Positions 51,985-60,538 of a stretch of 63,911 bases of DNA are shown piece after piece. The stretch is from a virus. Location of the stretch: positions 1 to 63,911 of IMG/VR virus record IMGVR_UViG_3300032296_002040; one strand, 5' to 3'. Position 1 is the first letter of the stretch. Every line of letters starts with the position of its first letter. The notes under the pieces are model-generated. The model was given only the letters and a program-made list of their open reading frames with translations, was not told where the DNA came from and did not search any database. Made by a program: the position numbers and the translations under genes.

Positions 51985-53493
51985 ATGGAACAAGGCATGG
52001 TCTGCTACTGCGACGGTGGTTCTCGCAATGGCACCGCTAAAGGTGGAGCAGGTTGGGGAGGCTTTGGCATCCACGGTTATCTCTACAGGCTGGTAGAAGA
52101 AGTTAAGAAGGGTGCAGGGATGGCTGATTGGATCCCCTGCACTGATGGATACGTCACCAAGAAGGAATTTAAGGAAGGCACTAATAAGTTCACTGAAGTC
52201 GAAGTCGTCCATTATATCGACGGCGTGGGCTCCTTCGGCATGGATGTTACTAACAACTATGCAGAACTTCAGGCCGCCATTAATGCTCTACGGCATGCAC
52301 AGCAATACGTGCTCAAGTCTGTTCTGATCGTCTCTGATAGCCGTTACGTCATTGACGGGATGAATGAGTACGTGGACAACTGGGCGTCTTATGGTTGGAA
52401 GAAACGCAATGGCGGTGAAATCGCCAATCTTGATGTATGGCAAGAGTTAGCCGCGCTACGAGACAACCTTGTCAACAATGGGGTCAAGATTGAATGGCGA
52501 TGGGTCAAGGGGCACGATGAGGAGCGAGGGAATATCGGCAACACTATTGCTGATCGATATGCTACCATCGGAGTCATGTGTTCTAAGGGTGGTGAAGTAC
52601 GTATCGAGATCGATACTACAGCTGCTCAAGGTTATTGGAAGAACGATGTGGATAAGCATCCGCTTATCTGTCACCGTCGTATGTACTTCAACACGGCTAA
52701 GGATGGAAACAAGCCGGGCGAGTACTACATTGGTGAGCATGGTGCTGACGATGAAATCTTGGGCACTCGTAAGAGTGATGGCTGTTATGGTATCGTACGC
52801 TTGAAAGTACCTGAACCAGTCGTGGAAACCGTGCTGGACCATGCTGTAAGGTCCGCTGGAAGCCTTGACAATATTATGGCAGTGAGGTTAGATAACCTTT
52901 TCCGTGTGGATACATATCAAGATATCCGCCGTCATGGACAGTTTGCTTTCATTCAGTCCAACAAGTACAACTTGTCGACGACGTGTATTGACGAGCAACC
53001 TCTCACCACAGAGTTCACTCGTCCGATGTTGGCCATGCGGGCCGTTGAGGCTATCGACGCTCTCGCTGACATTCTCAAGTTGTACCAAAGCCGTGATCCA
53101 AGTATTACCACCACTGACATAACCGATGTCTTCTACACTACGGAAACCAAGGTGAAGAAGAAAGAGGAAGTGAAAGAAACGCTTTTGAAACCTGAGTTCG
53201 GCGTAGGCTATACCGACGTAAAGGTAGAAGCTAATTTCAATGACGGAGTTAACGGACTGCGTCAGGCACCAGTTATTCTGGTATTGGGATTGGATTTACC
53301 TCATCGCAACTCTCTGAAGCAATTGGAATCGTATTCTCCCAAGGTGACGTTAGTTACATGGAGCGACGAAGTCAATACGTTCAGGTTTGCGACAGTGATC
53401 GAAGCGGGTGACGACTTGGGTATTTACGTTGGTCAGTATAGCAACTTGCGTTTGATTGCACCTCCAGCTACACTGACTGAGTCAGCAACTTAA
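51985..53493 (+). CDS. RNase HI with large C-terminal extension
   Basis: Residues 1-195 form an RNase H domain with the expected catalytic set: D10 in CYCDGGSR, E94 in NNYAELQA, D118 in IVSDSRYVI, D190 in NTIADRYA, and H177 in VKGHDEE. A roughly 45-residue insertion between the first strands (about 31-80) and a 300-residue C-terminal extension (about 200-502) are additions to the basic 155-residue enzyme. The extension has no motif I know. RNase HI removes RNA from RNA/DNA hybrids, here probably primers during phage DNA replication. TAGGAG precedes the ATG. Confidence 0.85.
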   Translation: MEQGMVCYCDGGSRNGTAKGGAGWGGFGIHGYLYRLVEEVKKGAGMADWIPCTDGYVTKKEFKEGTNKFTEVEVVHYIDGVGSFGMDVTNNYAELQAAINALRHAQQYVLKSVLIVSDSRYVIDGMNEYVDNWASYGWKKRNGGEIANLDVWQELAALRDNLVNNGVKIEWRWVKGHDEERGNIGNTIADRYATIGVMCSKGGEVRIEIDTTAAQGYWKNDVDKHPLICHRRMYFNTAKDGNKPGEYYIGEHGADDEILGTRKSDGCYGIVRLKVPEPVVETVLDHAVRSAGSLDNIMAVRLDNLFRVDTYQDIRRHGQFAFIQSNKYNLSTTCIDEQPLTTEFTRPMLAMRAVEAIDALADILKLYQSRDPSITTTDITDVFYTTETKVKKKEEVKETLLKPEFGVGYTDVKVEANFNDGVNGLRQAPVILVLGLDLPHRNSLKQLESYSPKVTLVTWSDEVNTFRFATVIEAGDDLGIYVGQYSNLRLIAPPATLTESAT

Positions 53494-53513
53494 CCCATCC
53501 CGGAGCTTAACCC

Positions 53514-53918
53514 ATGAACGCAATTCTACAGTTGTTCTCGGGTATGTTCGGCTTCTTCTTCAAGAGGTTGCCGCCACACACCCAGCGCGCGCTGTTCATG
53601 GCATCTTACGTGGTGCAAAGCTATCGTCGCAACCACGACGATGTCAAAGCAAAAGACGAAAAGGAGATCCTTAAGAAGTTGGATCGAATCTTCGACCTAT
53701 GCAATGAAGGCAATGTCAACGTGATGCAAATGCCCGATCTCGTTTCTAAAGTGATCGTGAAGGGTGTGGTGATCTATGATGTCAACAAGCCAGTCTCGTC
53801 TGACGAGGCAACAGCCATGGCTCGTGATGTCACAGGTCAGGTACCCGAATGGCTTCGTTATGAAGGTATTGAGACCGACACGGCTCAGCTTTTACAACGC
53901 ATGCCATCTGCGGCTTAA
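53514..53918 (+). CDS. Unknown protein, 134 aa
   Basis: Follows the RNase H gene after 20 nt with CCCGGAGCTTAACCC upstream. The N-terminus is hydrophobic and aromatic (LQLFSGMFGFFFKRLPP) but too short to be a clear membrane span; the rest is soluble and helical. Not recognised. Confidence 0.55.
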   Translation: MNAILQLFSGMFGFFFKRLPPHTQRALFMASYVVQSYRRNHDDVKAKDEKEILKKLDRIFDLCNEGNVNVMQMPDLVSKVIVKGVVIYDVNKPVSSDEATAMARDVTGQVPEWLRYEGIETDTAQLLQRMPSAA

Positions 53919-53937
53919 CCGCAGTAATTGATCTAAC

Positions 53938-53991
53938 GTCATAAATCCCTACCCCTCCCAGTGCATCGGGAAAGGGTAGGGGTCTTATGAC
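53938..53991. terminator. Bidirectional terminator with perfect GTCATAA/TTATGAC frame
   Basis: CCCTACCC/GGGTAGGG (53947-53954/53974-53981) plus an inner CCC/GGG pair lie between GTCATAA (53938-53944) and TTATGAC (53985-53991). It separates convergent genes ending at 53918 (+) and 53993 (-). Confidence 0.8.
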
Positions 53992-53992
53992 C

Positions 53993-54844
53993 TTACGCGT
54001 CGAAACCAATCGACTTGACTTGCTTGGTCAGATCGTCCATTGCCACAGTCAGGCAGTTGGAGATGGCCAGGCTACGGAAGTGCACCACCGAGTAGAACTC
54101 CAGTTCCTTAGCCACTTGATAAGCACCGTCAGCAATAGCGCTAATGACTTGGGGACTGATGTTGTCGTTGATGGAACCATCAGCTTTGGCTTTGGACTTC
54201 AGAACGTCCACCAGCGCCATCACAGAAGCAATCGACTTCTTGATCTTCTGACGATCGATACCGTTGATGATGTCCGAGACTTCTAACATCGTCTTCAGAA
54301 CATCGAACCAGTCTTGCTGGCGTGCGATTGCGTCCCCATACGACAGCATGGGATTGTGTTTACCGTGATCGAAGTTTGCTTCCATCGCAGTAGCAACAGC
54401 CAGACGAGCCTTCTCTAACGAGTTATAGTACACCATCTCGTCTTTGGTCGACAACCACATCTCCGGCGTGTTGACCAGAATAGCAATGTACTTGCTATAG
54501 TACGCCAGTGCTTCATTGATCTTCTCTTTGGAATGCAGTGCGGCTTCTTTCAGAGAAGTCAAGGTTTGCAAGTAAGTGCCTTTCTGACCTTCAGGAACCG
54601 GCACAGAGAAGTCAGACAGGCGGGAATAGGAGATCTTACCCATCAGGTCTAAGAACTTGCGCTGATCGCGCGAGAAGACGATAGGTTCATCCGACGGTGC
54701 ATTGGATGCAAACGAGGAGAACAGCTGGGTAAAGATAGTCGGTACAAAAGCACGCATGGAGTCAGCCAAACCTTCGTTGGAGACTTTCATGTCGTTTTTC
54801 AGTTGCTTGCGGAAGAAATCAATGGTTTCCGATGGCTTGGTCAT
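53993..54844 (-). CDS. Inner-head (virion) protein candidate with SNEG site
   Basis: I use the ATG at 54844, preceded on its strand by GAGAAGG at 7 nt; an upstream in-frame start at 54892 lacks such a site. The 283-residue product has KVSNEGL at residues 20-26, matching VANEGI in the 8435-9502 protein and fitting phiKZ maturation-protease specificity, predicting a 24-residue propeptide. The rest is helical, and the C-terminus (YSVVHFRSLAISNCL) has the same aromatic/basic style as the other inner-head candidates. Probably an internal head protein. Confidence 0.5.
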   Translation of the reverse strand: MTKPSETIDFFRKQLKNDMKVSNEGLADSMRAFVPTIFTQLFSSFASNAPSDEPIVFSRDQRKFLDLMGKISYSRLSDFSVPVPEGQKGTYLQTLTSLKEAALHSKEKINEALAYYSKYIAILVNTPEMWLSTKDEMVYYNSLEKARLAVATAMEANFDHGKHNPMLSYGDAIARQQDWFDVLKTMLEVSDIINGIDRQKIKKSIASVMALVDVLKSKAKADGSINDNISPQVISAIADGAYQVAKELEFYSVVHFRSLAISNCLTVAMDDLTKQVKSIGFDA

Positions 54845-54992
54845 TTCAATACCTTCTCTTGGTATAGTAAGTAAAACTTCTTGATAACTCAAGAAGGCGT
54901 TAGAGTGGTGTACATAAAAATAAACTGAGAATGTGTATAGTTTGATCCAACCGTTTTTTCAACAACATCTACCATAAATGAGGCAGTAGACG

Positions 54993-56462
54993 ATGTTAAC
55001 ACAACCTTTTGCTAAGGCTCCTCTCATCATGCCGATGATTAACATCGGCGCACTGCAAGATATTCCGACTGGTAAGTGGGAACGCGGTGCATATGGTGAA
55101 TACATTCTGAATGGTGGCTTAGCTATCATTGAAGGCGTGACTGGCCGTCCGAACATGTTCAAGTCCACCTTCCAACGTTATCGCTCTTTGAGGGCATCTG
55201 CTCGTATTCCGCAATCTGTCGGATCGATCTTCGACACTGAAGTGAACATGCACGAAGGGCACCAGGCGCACTTTGCTGCTGGTATTCCCGAGTTCGAAGG
55301 CGAACAAGTGTTTGACACTGGTCGTTGGGTGATCTCCAACAAAGCGCAATACAGTGGTAACGAGTACTACGCTCTCCAGAAAGAATTCCTGGAAGGTAAG
55401 GTCAAGAATGCCAAGGATCACTCTGTGGTGCTCCCGCTTCTGGATCGTGACAGTGCTCCCATGAAGGTCATCATTCCGTCGTTCTCGAATATGGACTCCA
55501 TCACTCAGTTTGACACTGATGAGATGATGCGTATCCAAAAAGACAACAACATTGATGATTCTTCCGGTAAGGTCATTTATGCCCTCGCTGGTCTGGCTAA
55601 GAAGCGTCTCTTGGACGAAGCACCTCGTCTGATGATTCGTTCGTCGAACTATCTGTCGATGACAGCACACCTGACCAAGAAGATTGAACTGGGTGGTGGT
55701 GGACCTGGTAAGTCGATGTTGCCGGATAAGCAGCTGAAGTTCCTGAAGGGTGATGACGTTATCAAGGGTGCTGGTCCTGGCTTCCTGACACTGACTCACA
55801 ACCTGTGGTACATCTACAACACATCCCCGCTGATCAATCAGGCCGACAAGACTGTGCTGTATCCGAAGAATCGTGATGACGACCTGAATCTGGATACTGA
55901 CTTAAATGAAGTCACCATGATCAACCTGCGTGGTAAGTCTGGTGTGTCTGGTCTGCCGGTGCGCGTTATCATCTCGCAGAAGAACGGTGTGATGCCTGAA
56001 CTGTCGGAGTTCCGCTACCTGAAGGAAACGGGCAACTACGGCTTTGAAGGTAACAACACAACCTACAACAGTGTCTTCCTGCCGGAAGTCAAGATCATGC
56101 GTACGACTATTCGTTCATTGATTGAAGAGAACCCACTGCTGTGCCGTGCACTGAACATTCAAGCTGAGATGTGTCAGATGGATGAACTGTGGGATGCTGG
56201 TATGGGTCCGGATGTGCAACAGACACCGAAACAACTGTACGAGACTCTGAAGGCTAAGGGTTATAACTGGGAAGTCCTGCTGAAGACGCGTGGTTGGTAT
56301 ACTTACAACAACGATCAACACAAGGTGCCTTTCCTGTCGACCATGGACTTGCTCTGCATGACCCTGCCGGAAGATCATCCTTCGTACTACTTCCCGTTCT
56401 GGATGGATCCTGCAACTAAGGACATCAAGGCCGAATACCGTGAAAAGTACATGACAGAATGA
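54993..56462 (+). CDS. UvsX/RecA-like recombinase
   Basis: GAGGCAG precedes the ATG. The 489-residue product has a RecA-fold P-loop region: GGLAIIEGVTGRPNMFKST, where the loop GRPNMFKST replaces the classical GK[T/S] with F-K-S-T, as in T4 UvsX-type enzymes (which also use a FKS loop). A DTEVNMHEG segment matches the acidic region after the first strands of UvsX/RecA, and a Q-rich VMPELSEFRY region lies in the C-terminal half. It should promote strand exchange in recombination-dependent replication. This position in phiKZ relatives is occupied by a RecA-like protein, supporting the call. Confidence 0.7.
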   Translation: MLTQPFAKAPLIMPMINIGALQDIPTGKWERGAYGEYILNGGLAIIEGVTGRPNMFKSTFQRYRSLRASARIPQSVGSIFDTEVNMHEGHQAHFAAGIPEFEGEQVFDTGRWVISNKAQYSGNEYYALQKEFLEGKVKNAKDHSVVLPLLDRDSAPMKVIIPSFSNMDSITQFDTDEMMRIQKDNNIDDSSGKVIYALAGLAKKRLLDEAPRLMIRSSNYLSMTAHLTKKIELGGGGPGKSMLPDKQLKFLKGDDVIKGAGPGFLTLTHNLWYIYNTSPLINQADKTVLYPKNRDDDLNLDTDLNEVTMINLRGKSGVSGLPVRVIISQKNGVMPELSEFRYLKETGNYGFEGNNTTYNSVFLPEVKIMRTTIRSLIEENPLLCRALNIQAEMCQMDELWDAGMGPDVQQTPKQLYETLKAKGYNWEVLLKTRGWYTYNNDQHKVPFLSTMDLLCMTLPEDHPSYYFPFWMDPATKDIKAEYREKYMTE

Positions 56463-56469
56463 GGTTACA

Positions 56470-57150
56470 ATGACTGAAGTCACAGCAAAACAACTTTCTA
56501 TTTACACTGGAAAGAACAATTCACCGGCACGCAATGTGATCGTGGAGCCGATAATCAACTTCACTGGAATGAAGATTGATAGTGAACTCTATCGTGCTGC
56601 TAATGCATTGCATTGCACGCTGAGATACCATGCCATCAAGGTTAGTGGTTTACGTGATGTGAAGATTCTGGATGTGACTGGTAAAGAAATTCTCCTTGCT
56701 GACTTTAGACCAGTGATGGAATTCGATGAAGTTGAAGGTGAGGCTATCTTCCGTATGTTCGATTACTTCCAACTGCTGAAGGTACGCCAGTTGCGAAAAA
56801 TCGCAACTGAACAGGAAGCCAAGTTTACCTTCGACGTTGTATTCATCGAACCCGATCCCACCCACACAGTTGTGGTACGTGCCTGGAAGATTGCAAATGC
56901 CTATATCCGTGAACTGGGTGGTCCTGACGGCAAACGTGATCTGACAGCTGCACCTGATTATAAAAGAGTACAGATACGGCTTGATGGTGATTTCTACCGT
57001 GATGAAAACACGATGAAACAAGCCAAAGAGATTCTTAACGATGTGCGTTTGGTGTCTTCCAATCCACATAGCCGCACGCGGTTCGTTGAGAACATCTCAA
57101 AAGACGTAGTTGTTTCCGGGAAAAGCGATGGCAAAGATGCGGCAAACTGA
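56470..57150 (+). CDS. Unknown protein, 226 aa
   Basis: Starts 8 nt after the recombinase with GAGGTTACA upstream; both likely share a transcript. Mixed alpha/beta soluble protein; the last 20 residues are lysine/aspartate/serine-rich. The next gene begins inside its 3' end. Not recognised; cotranscription with the recombinase suggests a DNA-related role. Confidence 0.55.
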   Translation: MTEVTAKQLSIYTGKNNSPARNVIVEPIINFTGMKIDSELYRAANALHCTLRYHAIKVSGLRDVKILDVTGKEILLADFRPVMEFDEVEGEAIFRMFDYFQLLKVRQLRKIATEQEAKFTFDVVFIEPDPTHTVVVRAWKIANAYIRELGGPDGKRDLTAAPDYKRVQIRLDGDFYRDENTMKQAKEILNDVRLVSSNPHSRTRFVENISKDVVVSGKSDGKDAAN

Positions 57151-57454
57151 AGAAGATCAAAAAGCCCTTGATCTGGGTCTGAGTGTAAACTTGGCCATAG
57201 CTTTAAGGAAACCCGAGGTTAAGGGCTTGACTACTCCTGTGTATAACACCAACGACACTGTCTTGGATATCCACGGTAAGCGAGTAGGTGTTATCTTCAT
57301 GTCCCCTAATACAGTTGTTAAGAACGACAAAGGTGAATGCCTGTACGGCATTTCCTTTAATACCACTGAAGGTCGTCAAATTCAATATGTCGCACAAGAG
57401 ACTGTTGAGAACGATGACGACTATGCATTGGTTAAATCACATAAACGTCGATAA
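57128..57454 (+). CDS. Unknown small protein, 108 aa
   Basis: I place the start at the ATG at 57128, after CCGGGAAAAGCG; a TTG at 57110 is less likely. It overlaps the 3' end of the preceding gene by 23 nt in another frame. The product has a beta-rich domain with VYNTNDTVLDIHGKRVGVIF and ends in a basic KSHKRR. Not recognised. Confidence 0.55.
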   Translation: MAKMRQTEEDQKALDLGLSVNLAIALRKPEVKGLTTPVYNTNDTVLDIHGKRVGVIFMSPNTVVKNDKGECLYGISFNTTEGRQIQYVAQETVENDDDYALVKSHKRR

Positions 57455-57463
57455 GGATACATC

Positions 57464-57937
57464 ATGTTCAATTCCAAAGATCTCGAAGCTGCAGACAGTC
57501 TGAAAGTATCTATGTTCACACCACCGGAACAAGAAGAAGGTCGTATCGGTGAAGCGGTGATGGACATCTTCGCAGTTAAGTCGAAGTTCAAGTTTAACCT
57601 GCATGACATCGTCATGCATTACAAGGGTGGTACGTATTACATTGTCGGTACTCCTGACGAATACGTGATCGAAGCCACTCGTGAACCAGCTTACGCCTAT
57701 CTGATGGAAGATGGTCGCGTCTGCGTGCGTTCCCAAGCTGAAATGGAATCCAACCTCGAAGGTGGTGAAGTTCCTCGCTTTGCTCGCATCAACCCGCCTG
57801 GCATCGGTATCGTCGATTCGGCATGGATGAATAAGACTCGTGAATGGATTCAAGCCTATCACGAAAAGCTCGCCAAAATGGTCGTTACCGGCGAAGCCAG
57901 GACTACCCTCTGGCTGACATCGAAGCACGCTGCTTAA
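57464..57937 (+). CDS. Unknown protein, 157 aa
   Basis: AAGGATACATC precedes the ATG. The product is acidic at the N-terminus, with a central beta-rich segment (KGGTYYIVGTPDEYVIEA). GC-ending codons are more frequent than in its neighbours. Not recognised. It is the last gene before a 45-nt gap. Confidence 0.55.
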   Translation: MFNSKDLEAADSLKVSMFTPPEQEEGRIGEAVMDIFAVKSKFKFNLHDIVMHYKGGTYYIVGTPDEYVIEATREPAYAYLMEDGRVCVRSQAEMESNLEGGEVPRFARINPPGIGIVDSAWMNKTREWIQAYHEKLAKMVVTGEARTTLWLTSKHAA

Positions 57938-57982
57938 GAAACTGTCAGAAAACATCGTATATATTTCATGAGGGAAGCTACC

Positions 57983-58330
57983 ATGAAGCTCGAAGATTTC
58001 ACCCTTGGGGAATTAGAACGCCACAACAAGCTAGGTGAGGAAGCTGGGGAAGTGCTCAAGGCAATGATGAAGATGCATAACCACGGTAAACACACTGAAG
58101 CAGAAGGTATCGTCTATGACAACATTGGTGACTTTACCGATGAGATTGGTGACTTCCTCGCCGCTGTAGAAAAGATGATCAATCACGGTGACATCGATTA
58201 CGTGCGGTTAATGCAGCGAGTGGCAAAGAAGGGAGCCACCATTACGAAGTTCTTGAAGCATCAGAACTCCGAACCTGTCTATAACTACTCTCTGACGCTA
58301 CGTAGCGCTGCGAGTCTTAAACTGGATTGA
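57983..58330 (+). CDS. MazG-like NTP pyrophosphohydrolase
   Basis: I use the ATG at 57983 (GAGGGAAG upstream) instead of 57968. The 115-residue product has the all-alpha NTP pyrophosphatase signature: LGEEAGEVLKA (E20-x-x-E23) and DEIGDFLAAVEKM (E54-x-x-D57), the E-x-x-E and E-x-x-D pairs that bind magnesium. Such enzymes hydrolyse (d)NTPs to monophosphates and pyrophosphate. Phage copies may adjust nucleotide pools or remove alarmones or modified nucleotides; the target is not determinable here. It starts a run of nucleotide-related accessory genes. Confidence 0.8.
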   Translation: MKLEDFTLGELERHNKLGEEAGEVLKAMMKMHNHGKHTEAEGIVYDNIGDFTDEIGDFLAAVEKMINHGDIDYVRLMQRVAKKGATITKFLKHQNSEPVYNYSLTLRSAASLKLD

Positions 58331-58336
58331 TTTACC

Positions 58337-58681
58337 ATGAATCAAGAAACAACTACTGCCCCACAGGAAGAAGGGGTTCGTCCCTTGGCGGAGATCGTCA
58401 CCAACATCCTGAAACAAGAAGGACATCCCAATCCCGAGGGTTGGATGCGATTCTTGGAAAATAATACTGGGAATCTGGATGTTATGCTCGAAGATGCAAT
58501 GGTGCGCCGCGCCCTCTCCGCCATGTTAGTGGATGCGTCCGCTAATGGCGATGGTCTGAATACCATTGACGAACGTATGGCTGTTTTGACAACTGCTACC
58601 CGTCCTGAATGGATCCGTATCTTCCAACTGAGGGTTGCACCATGCGTGGTCAAAAACCAGCTGCCGCTGACCAAGCACTGA
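58337..58681 (+). CDS. Unknown protein, 114 aa
   Basis: Starts 6 nt after the MazG-like gene. The product is a small helical protein with an N-terminal polar stretch; the C-terminal 40 nt overlap the SLOG gene's start in another frame. Not recognised. Gene order suggests translational coupling with the SLOG gene. Confidence 0.55.
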   Translation: MNQETTTAPQEEGVRPLAEIVTNILKQEGHPNPEGWMRFLENNTGNLDVMLEDAMVRRALSAMLVDASANGDGLNTIDERMAVLTTATRPEWIRIFQLRVAPCVVKNQLPLTKH

Positions 58682-59244
58682 TCGATGAAGACGGTGTAGT
58701 GATGGACCCTCGCTGGGTTACTGAATTGCAACGTCTTATCACTGGTGCAGGATTATCTCTGAGTGAACCAATACCGCATGAACTGATCATCGAATTCGAT
58801 CAACGCATCATCGTCGCAGGAACCAGATACTTCGAGGACATCGGACTATTTGATTCTCTGATGGATGATGAAGCAGCTCTTTACAAGACTAAGGGCAGCT
58901 TCATGTTCATCTCCGGTGCAGCTAAAACCGGTGCAGATGCTCTGGTGATCGAGTGGTGCAAAAAGCGTGGTTACCCTTATGCCGTCTTCCCAGCTGACTG
59001 GGACGCCCATGGGAAATCCGCAGGATACGTGCGCAATGCTGAGATGGCCAAACATCTCACTAATCTGACCGTCTTCTGGGACGGGAAGTCTAACGGCACT
59101 AAACACATGATCGAATGTGCAGTGGAAAAGGGCGTACGTCCCCACAAGTACATCGTCGATATCCCACCACCGGAAGCCCGTGTACACTCTTATGGTGTCA
59201 TGAATGCGAAGTCTGACCCACGTCCGGCTCACAGGGGCTTGTAA
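58642..59244 (+). CDS. SLOG-family protein (DUF2493/YspA-like)
   Basis: I place the start at the ATG at 58642, which overlaps the previous gene by 40 nt. The 200-residue product has QRIIVAGTRYFEDIGLF (residues 54-70), ISGAAKTGADALVIEW (90-105), FPADWDAHGKSAGYVRNAEM (116-135) and FWDGKSNGTKHMIECAVEKG (145-164): the G-x-R, GGA-x-GAD, ADW-x-x-x-G-x-x-AG-x-x-RN and GTxxM elements of the DUF2493 SLOG group in order. SLOG domains bind nucleotide-derived ligands and occur in defence systems and phages. A role in sequestering or cleaving a signalling nucleotide is inference. Confidence 0.8.
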   Translation: MRGQKPAAADQALIDEDGVVMDPRWVTELQRLITGAGLSLSEPIPHELIIEFDQRIIVAGTRYFEDIGLFDSLMDDEAALYKTKGSFMFISGAAKTGADALVIEWCKKRGYPYAVFPADWDAHGKSAGYVRNAEMAKHLTNLTVFWDGKSNGTKHMIECAVEKGVRPHKYIVDIPPPEARVHSYGVMNAKSDPRPAHRGL

Positions 59245-59258
59245 TCAAGGATTAGTCC

Positions 59259-59927
59259 ATGCCTGGTAATCGCGCTGCGGCAATGGCTGAACTGAAGAAC
59301 GTCGTAGAGAAGATCCTGCCTGGGGGTGGGATCTTTGATATGTACCGTAATCGGTTAGAGCCAATGTCTGATGAAGAATTTGAACAATTCATTCATCGTC
59401 TTGAAACAGGTGAAGAACGACTTGCAGTTATCGCTCCTAACTTCAGTAAGGTGCGTCTGGAAGTAGAACGCAATCTGGCGATCGCTAAGGAGTGGGGACA
59501 CAACTTCTTTGAATCGATTCGCATCGAGACTGATGATGATACACCACCTTATTACTCTAACGACAAGTATTTGGTGGTTCTCTTGCCGATCCGTCGGCAG
59601 GCACAGCTGTTGTCTAAAAAGATTTCGGTAGCGGAGGATAGCAACTCCATCGATATCTTCTCAGGCCAAGCTGTAGGTAGTAGTCGTGGTAGTAGCATCT
59701 CCTACCCAGAGTCGCAGATCCTTCGTGCATTAGGCTTGCCTGATAACCAAGAGGAACTGTTAAAGCTGCGTGGTGGTGACGTCGCAGGTAATGCTGCGTT
59801 GAATGCATCCATCTCTCGTACTGGTGGTGCATCCATGTCCGAAATCCGCAAGCTAGGTACAGAGGTCACATCAACACGTACATTGAGTGTATTGCTCACT
59901 TCGATGCACATCGGCAACACTCTGTAA
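59259..59927 (+). CDS. Possible RNA polymerase beta C-terminal fragment
   Basis: Starts after ATCAAGGATTAGTCC. The 222-residue product contains KKISVAEDSNSIDIFSGQAV, GSSISYPESQILRALG and ELLKLRGGDV, then a final TLSVLLTSMHIGNTL. This order parallels the C-terminal end of bacterial RpoB, where a glycine-rich loop leads into RFGEMEVWALEAYGA, then LTVKSDDV and a final SFRVLVKELQSLGL. phiKZ-type phages encode split multi-subunit RNA polymerases, so a detached beta fragment is plausible. Evidence is remote similarity by eye only; it could instead be an unrelated phage family. It lacks any catalytic residues of polymerase on its own. Confidence 0.4.
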   Translation: MPGNRAAAMAELKNVVEKILPGGGIFDMYRNRLEPMSDEEFEQFIHRLETGEERLAVIAPNFSKVRLEVERNLAIAKEWGHNFFESIRIETDDDTPPYYSNDKYLVVLLPIRRQAQLLSKKISVAEDSNSIDIFSGQAVGSSRGSSISYPESQILRALGLPDNQEELLKLRGGDVAGNAALNASISRTGGASMSEIRKLGTEVTSTRTLSVLLTSMHIGNTL

Positions 59928-59943
59928 GAAAGGCACACGCGCT

Positions 59944-60477
59944 ATGGCTCAAGGCGAATTAGAGATAGAAGTGGATATGGGGTCATTGAACAGCATTTTT
60001 ATCCAGGCTTACGAGCGTGAGATAAACATCTGGTCCGATGCAGCTGCTGCAGATATCGATCACTTCGTGAGAACGATGGTGATTGAATCGAGGCATGTGG
60101 CATTGATTACCACAAATGGGATTGAGGAGATCAGGAATGCTCTCTTCAAAGAGGAAGTGGTGAGTGACTTCATTCAATCATTGTCCTACCGATTCTTTGC
60201 TTACTGGGGTAAGAATAAAGTCGGTATCGGGCAATTATGTGAAGTACTGTCCGTCGCACTAACACAACCAACTGAAGAATCAGAGGCTGATGATAAGGAT
60301 AATGAAGTACTGTTACCTCCTGAGTATAGCGACCGCTATCGCACTGAAGGTGACTTACTGAAGATCCTGAATCACAACCGTTGGTTTATTGTTATCTGCC
60401 TCATCAGGTTATTTGTGGAACACAAACGTGCACCGCGGGTTCAACAATCTGAAGAGGGAGAGGGATCAGCTGGTTAA
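59944..60477 (+). CDS. Unknown protein, 177 aa
   Basis: The ATG at 59944 follows AAGAAAGGCACACGCGCT. The product is acidic and helical, with an acidic linker (about residues 108-128) and an aromatic HNRWFIVICLIRLFVEH segment near the end that is probably a buried helix, not a membrane span. Not recognised. A hairpin ends the transcript just after it. Confidence 0.55.
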   Translation: MAQGELEIEVDMGSLNSIFIQAYEREINIWSDAAAADIDHFVRTMVIESRHVALITTNGIEEIRNALFKEEVVSDFIQSLSYRFFAYWGKNKVGIGQLCEVLSVALTQPTEESEADDKDNEVLLPPEYSDRYRTEGDLLKILNHNRWFIVICLIRLFVEHKRAPRVQQSEEGEGSAG

Positions 60478-60481
60478 GGGG

Positions 60482-60506
60482 GTAGGTCAGTTTGGGTCTG
60501 ACCTAC
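60482..60506 (+). terminator. Hairpin terminator
   Basis: GTAGGTCAG (60482-60490) and CTGACCTAC (60498-60506) form a perfect 9-bp stem with a 7-nt loop, directly after the stop at 60477. AAAGTTTAACTCC follows, a weak T-run. Confidence 0.6.
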
Positions 60507-60538
60507 AAAGTTTAACTCCTCATTAAGAGGGTTCTAAC

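Noticed and set aside
52469-52804. Alternative-frame small genes inside the RNase H gene
   Set aside because: They overlap a well-supported gene on the same or opposite strand and show no ribosome binding site or domain.
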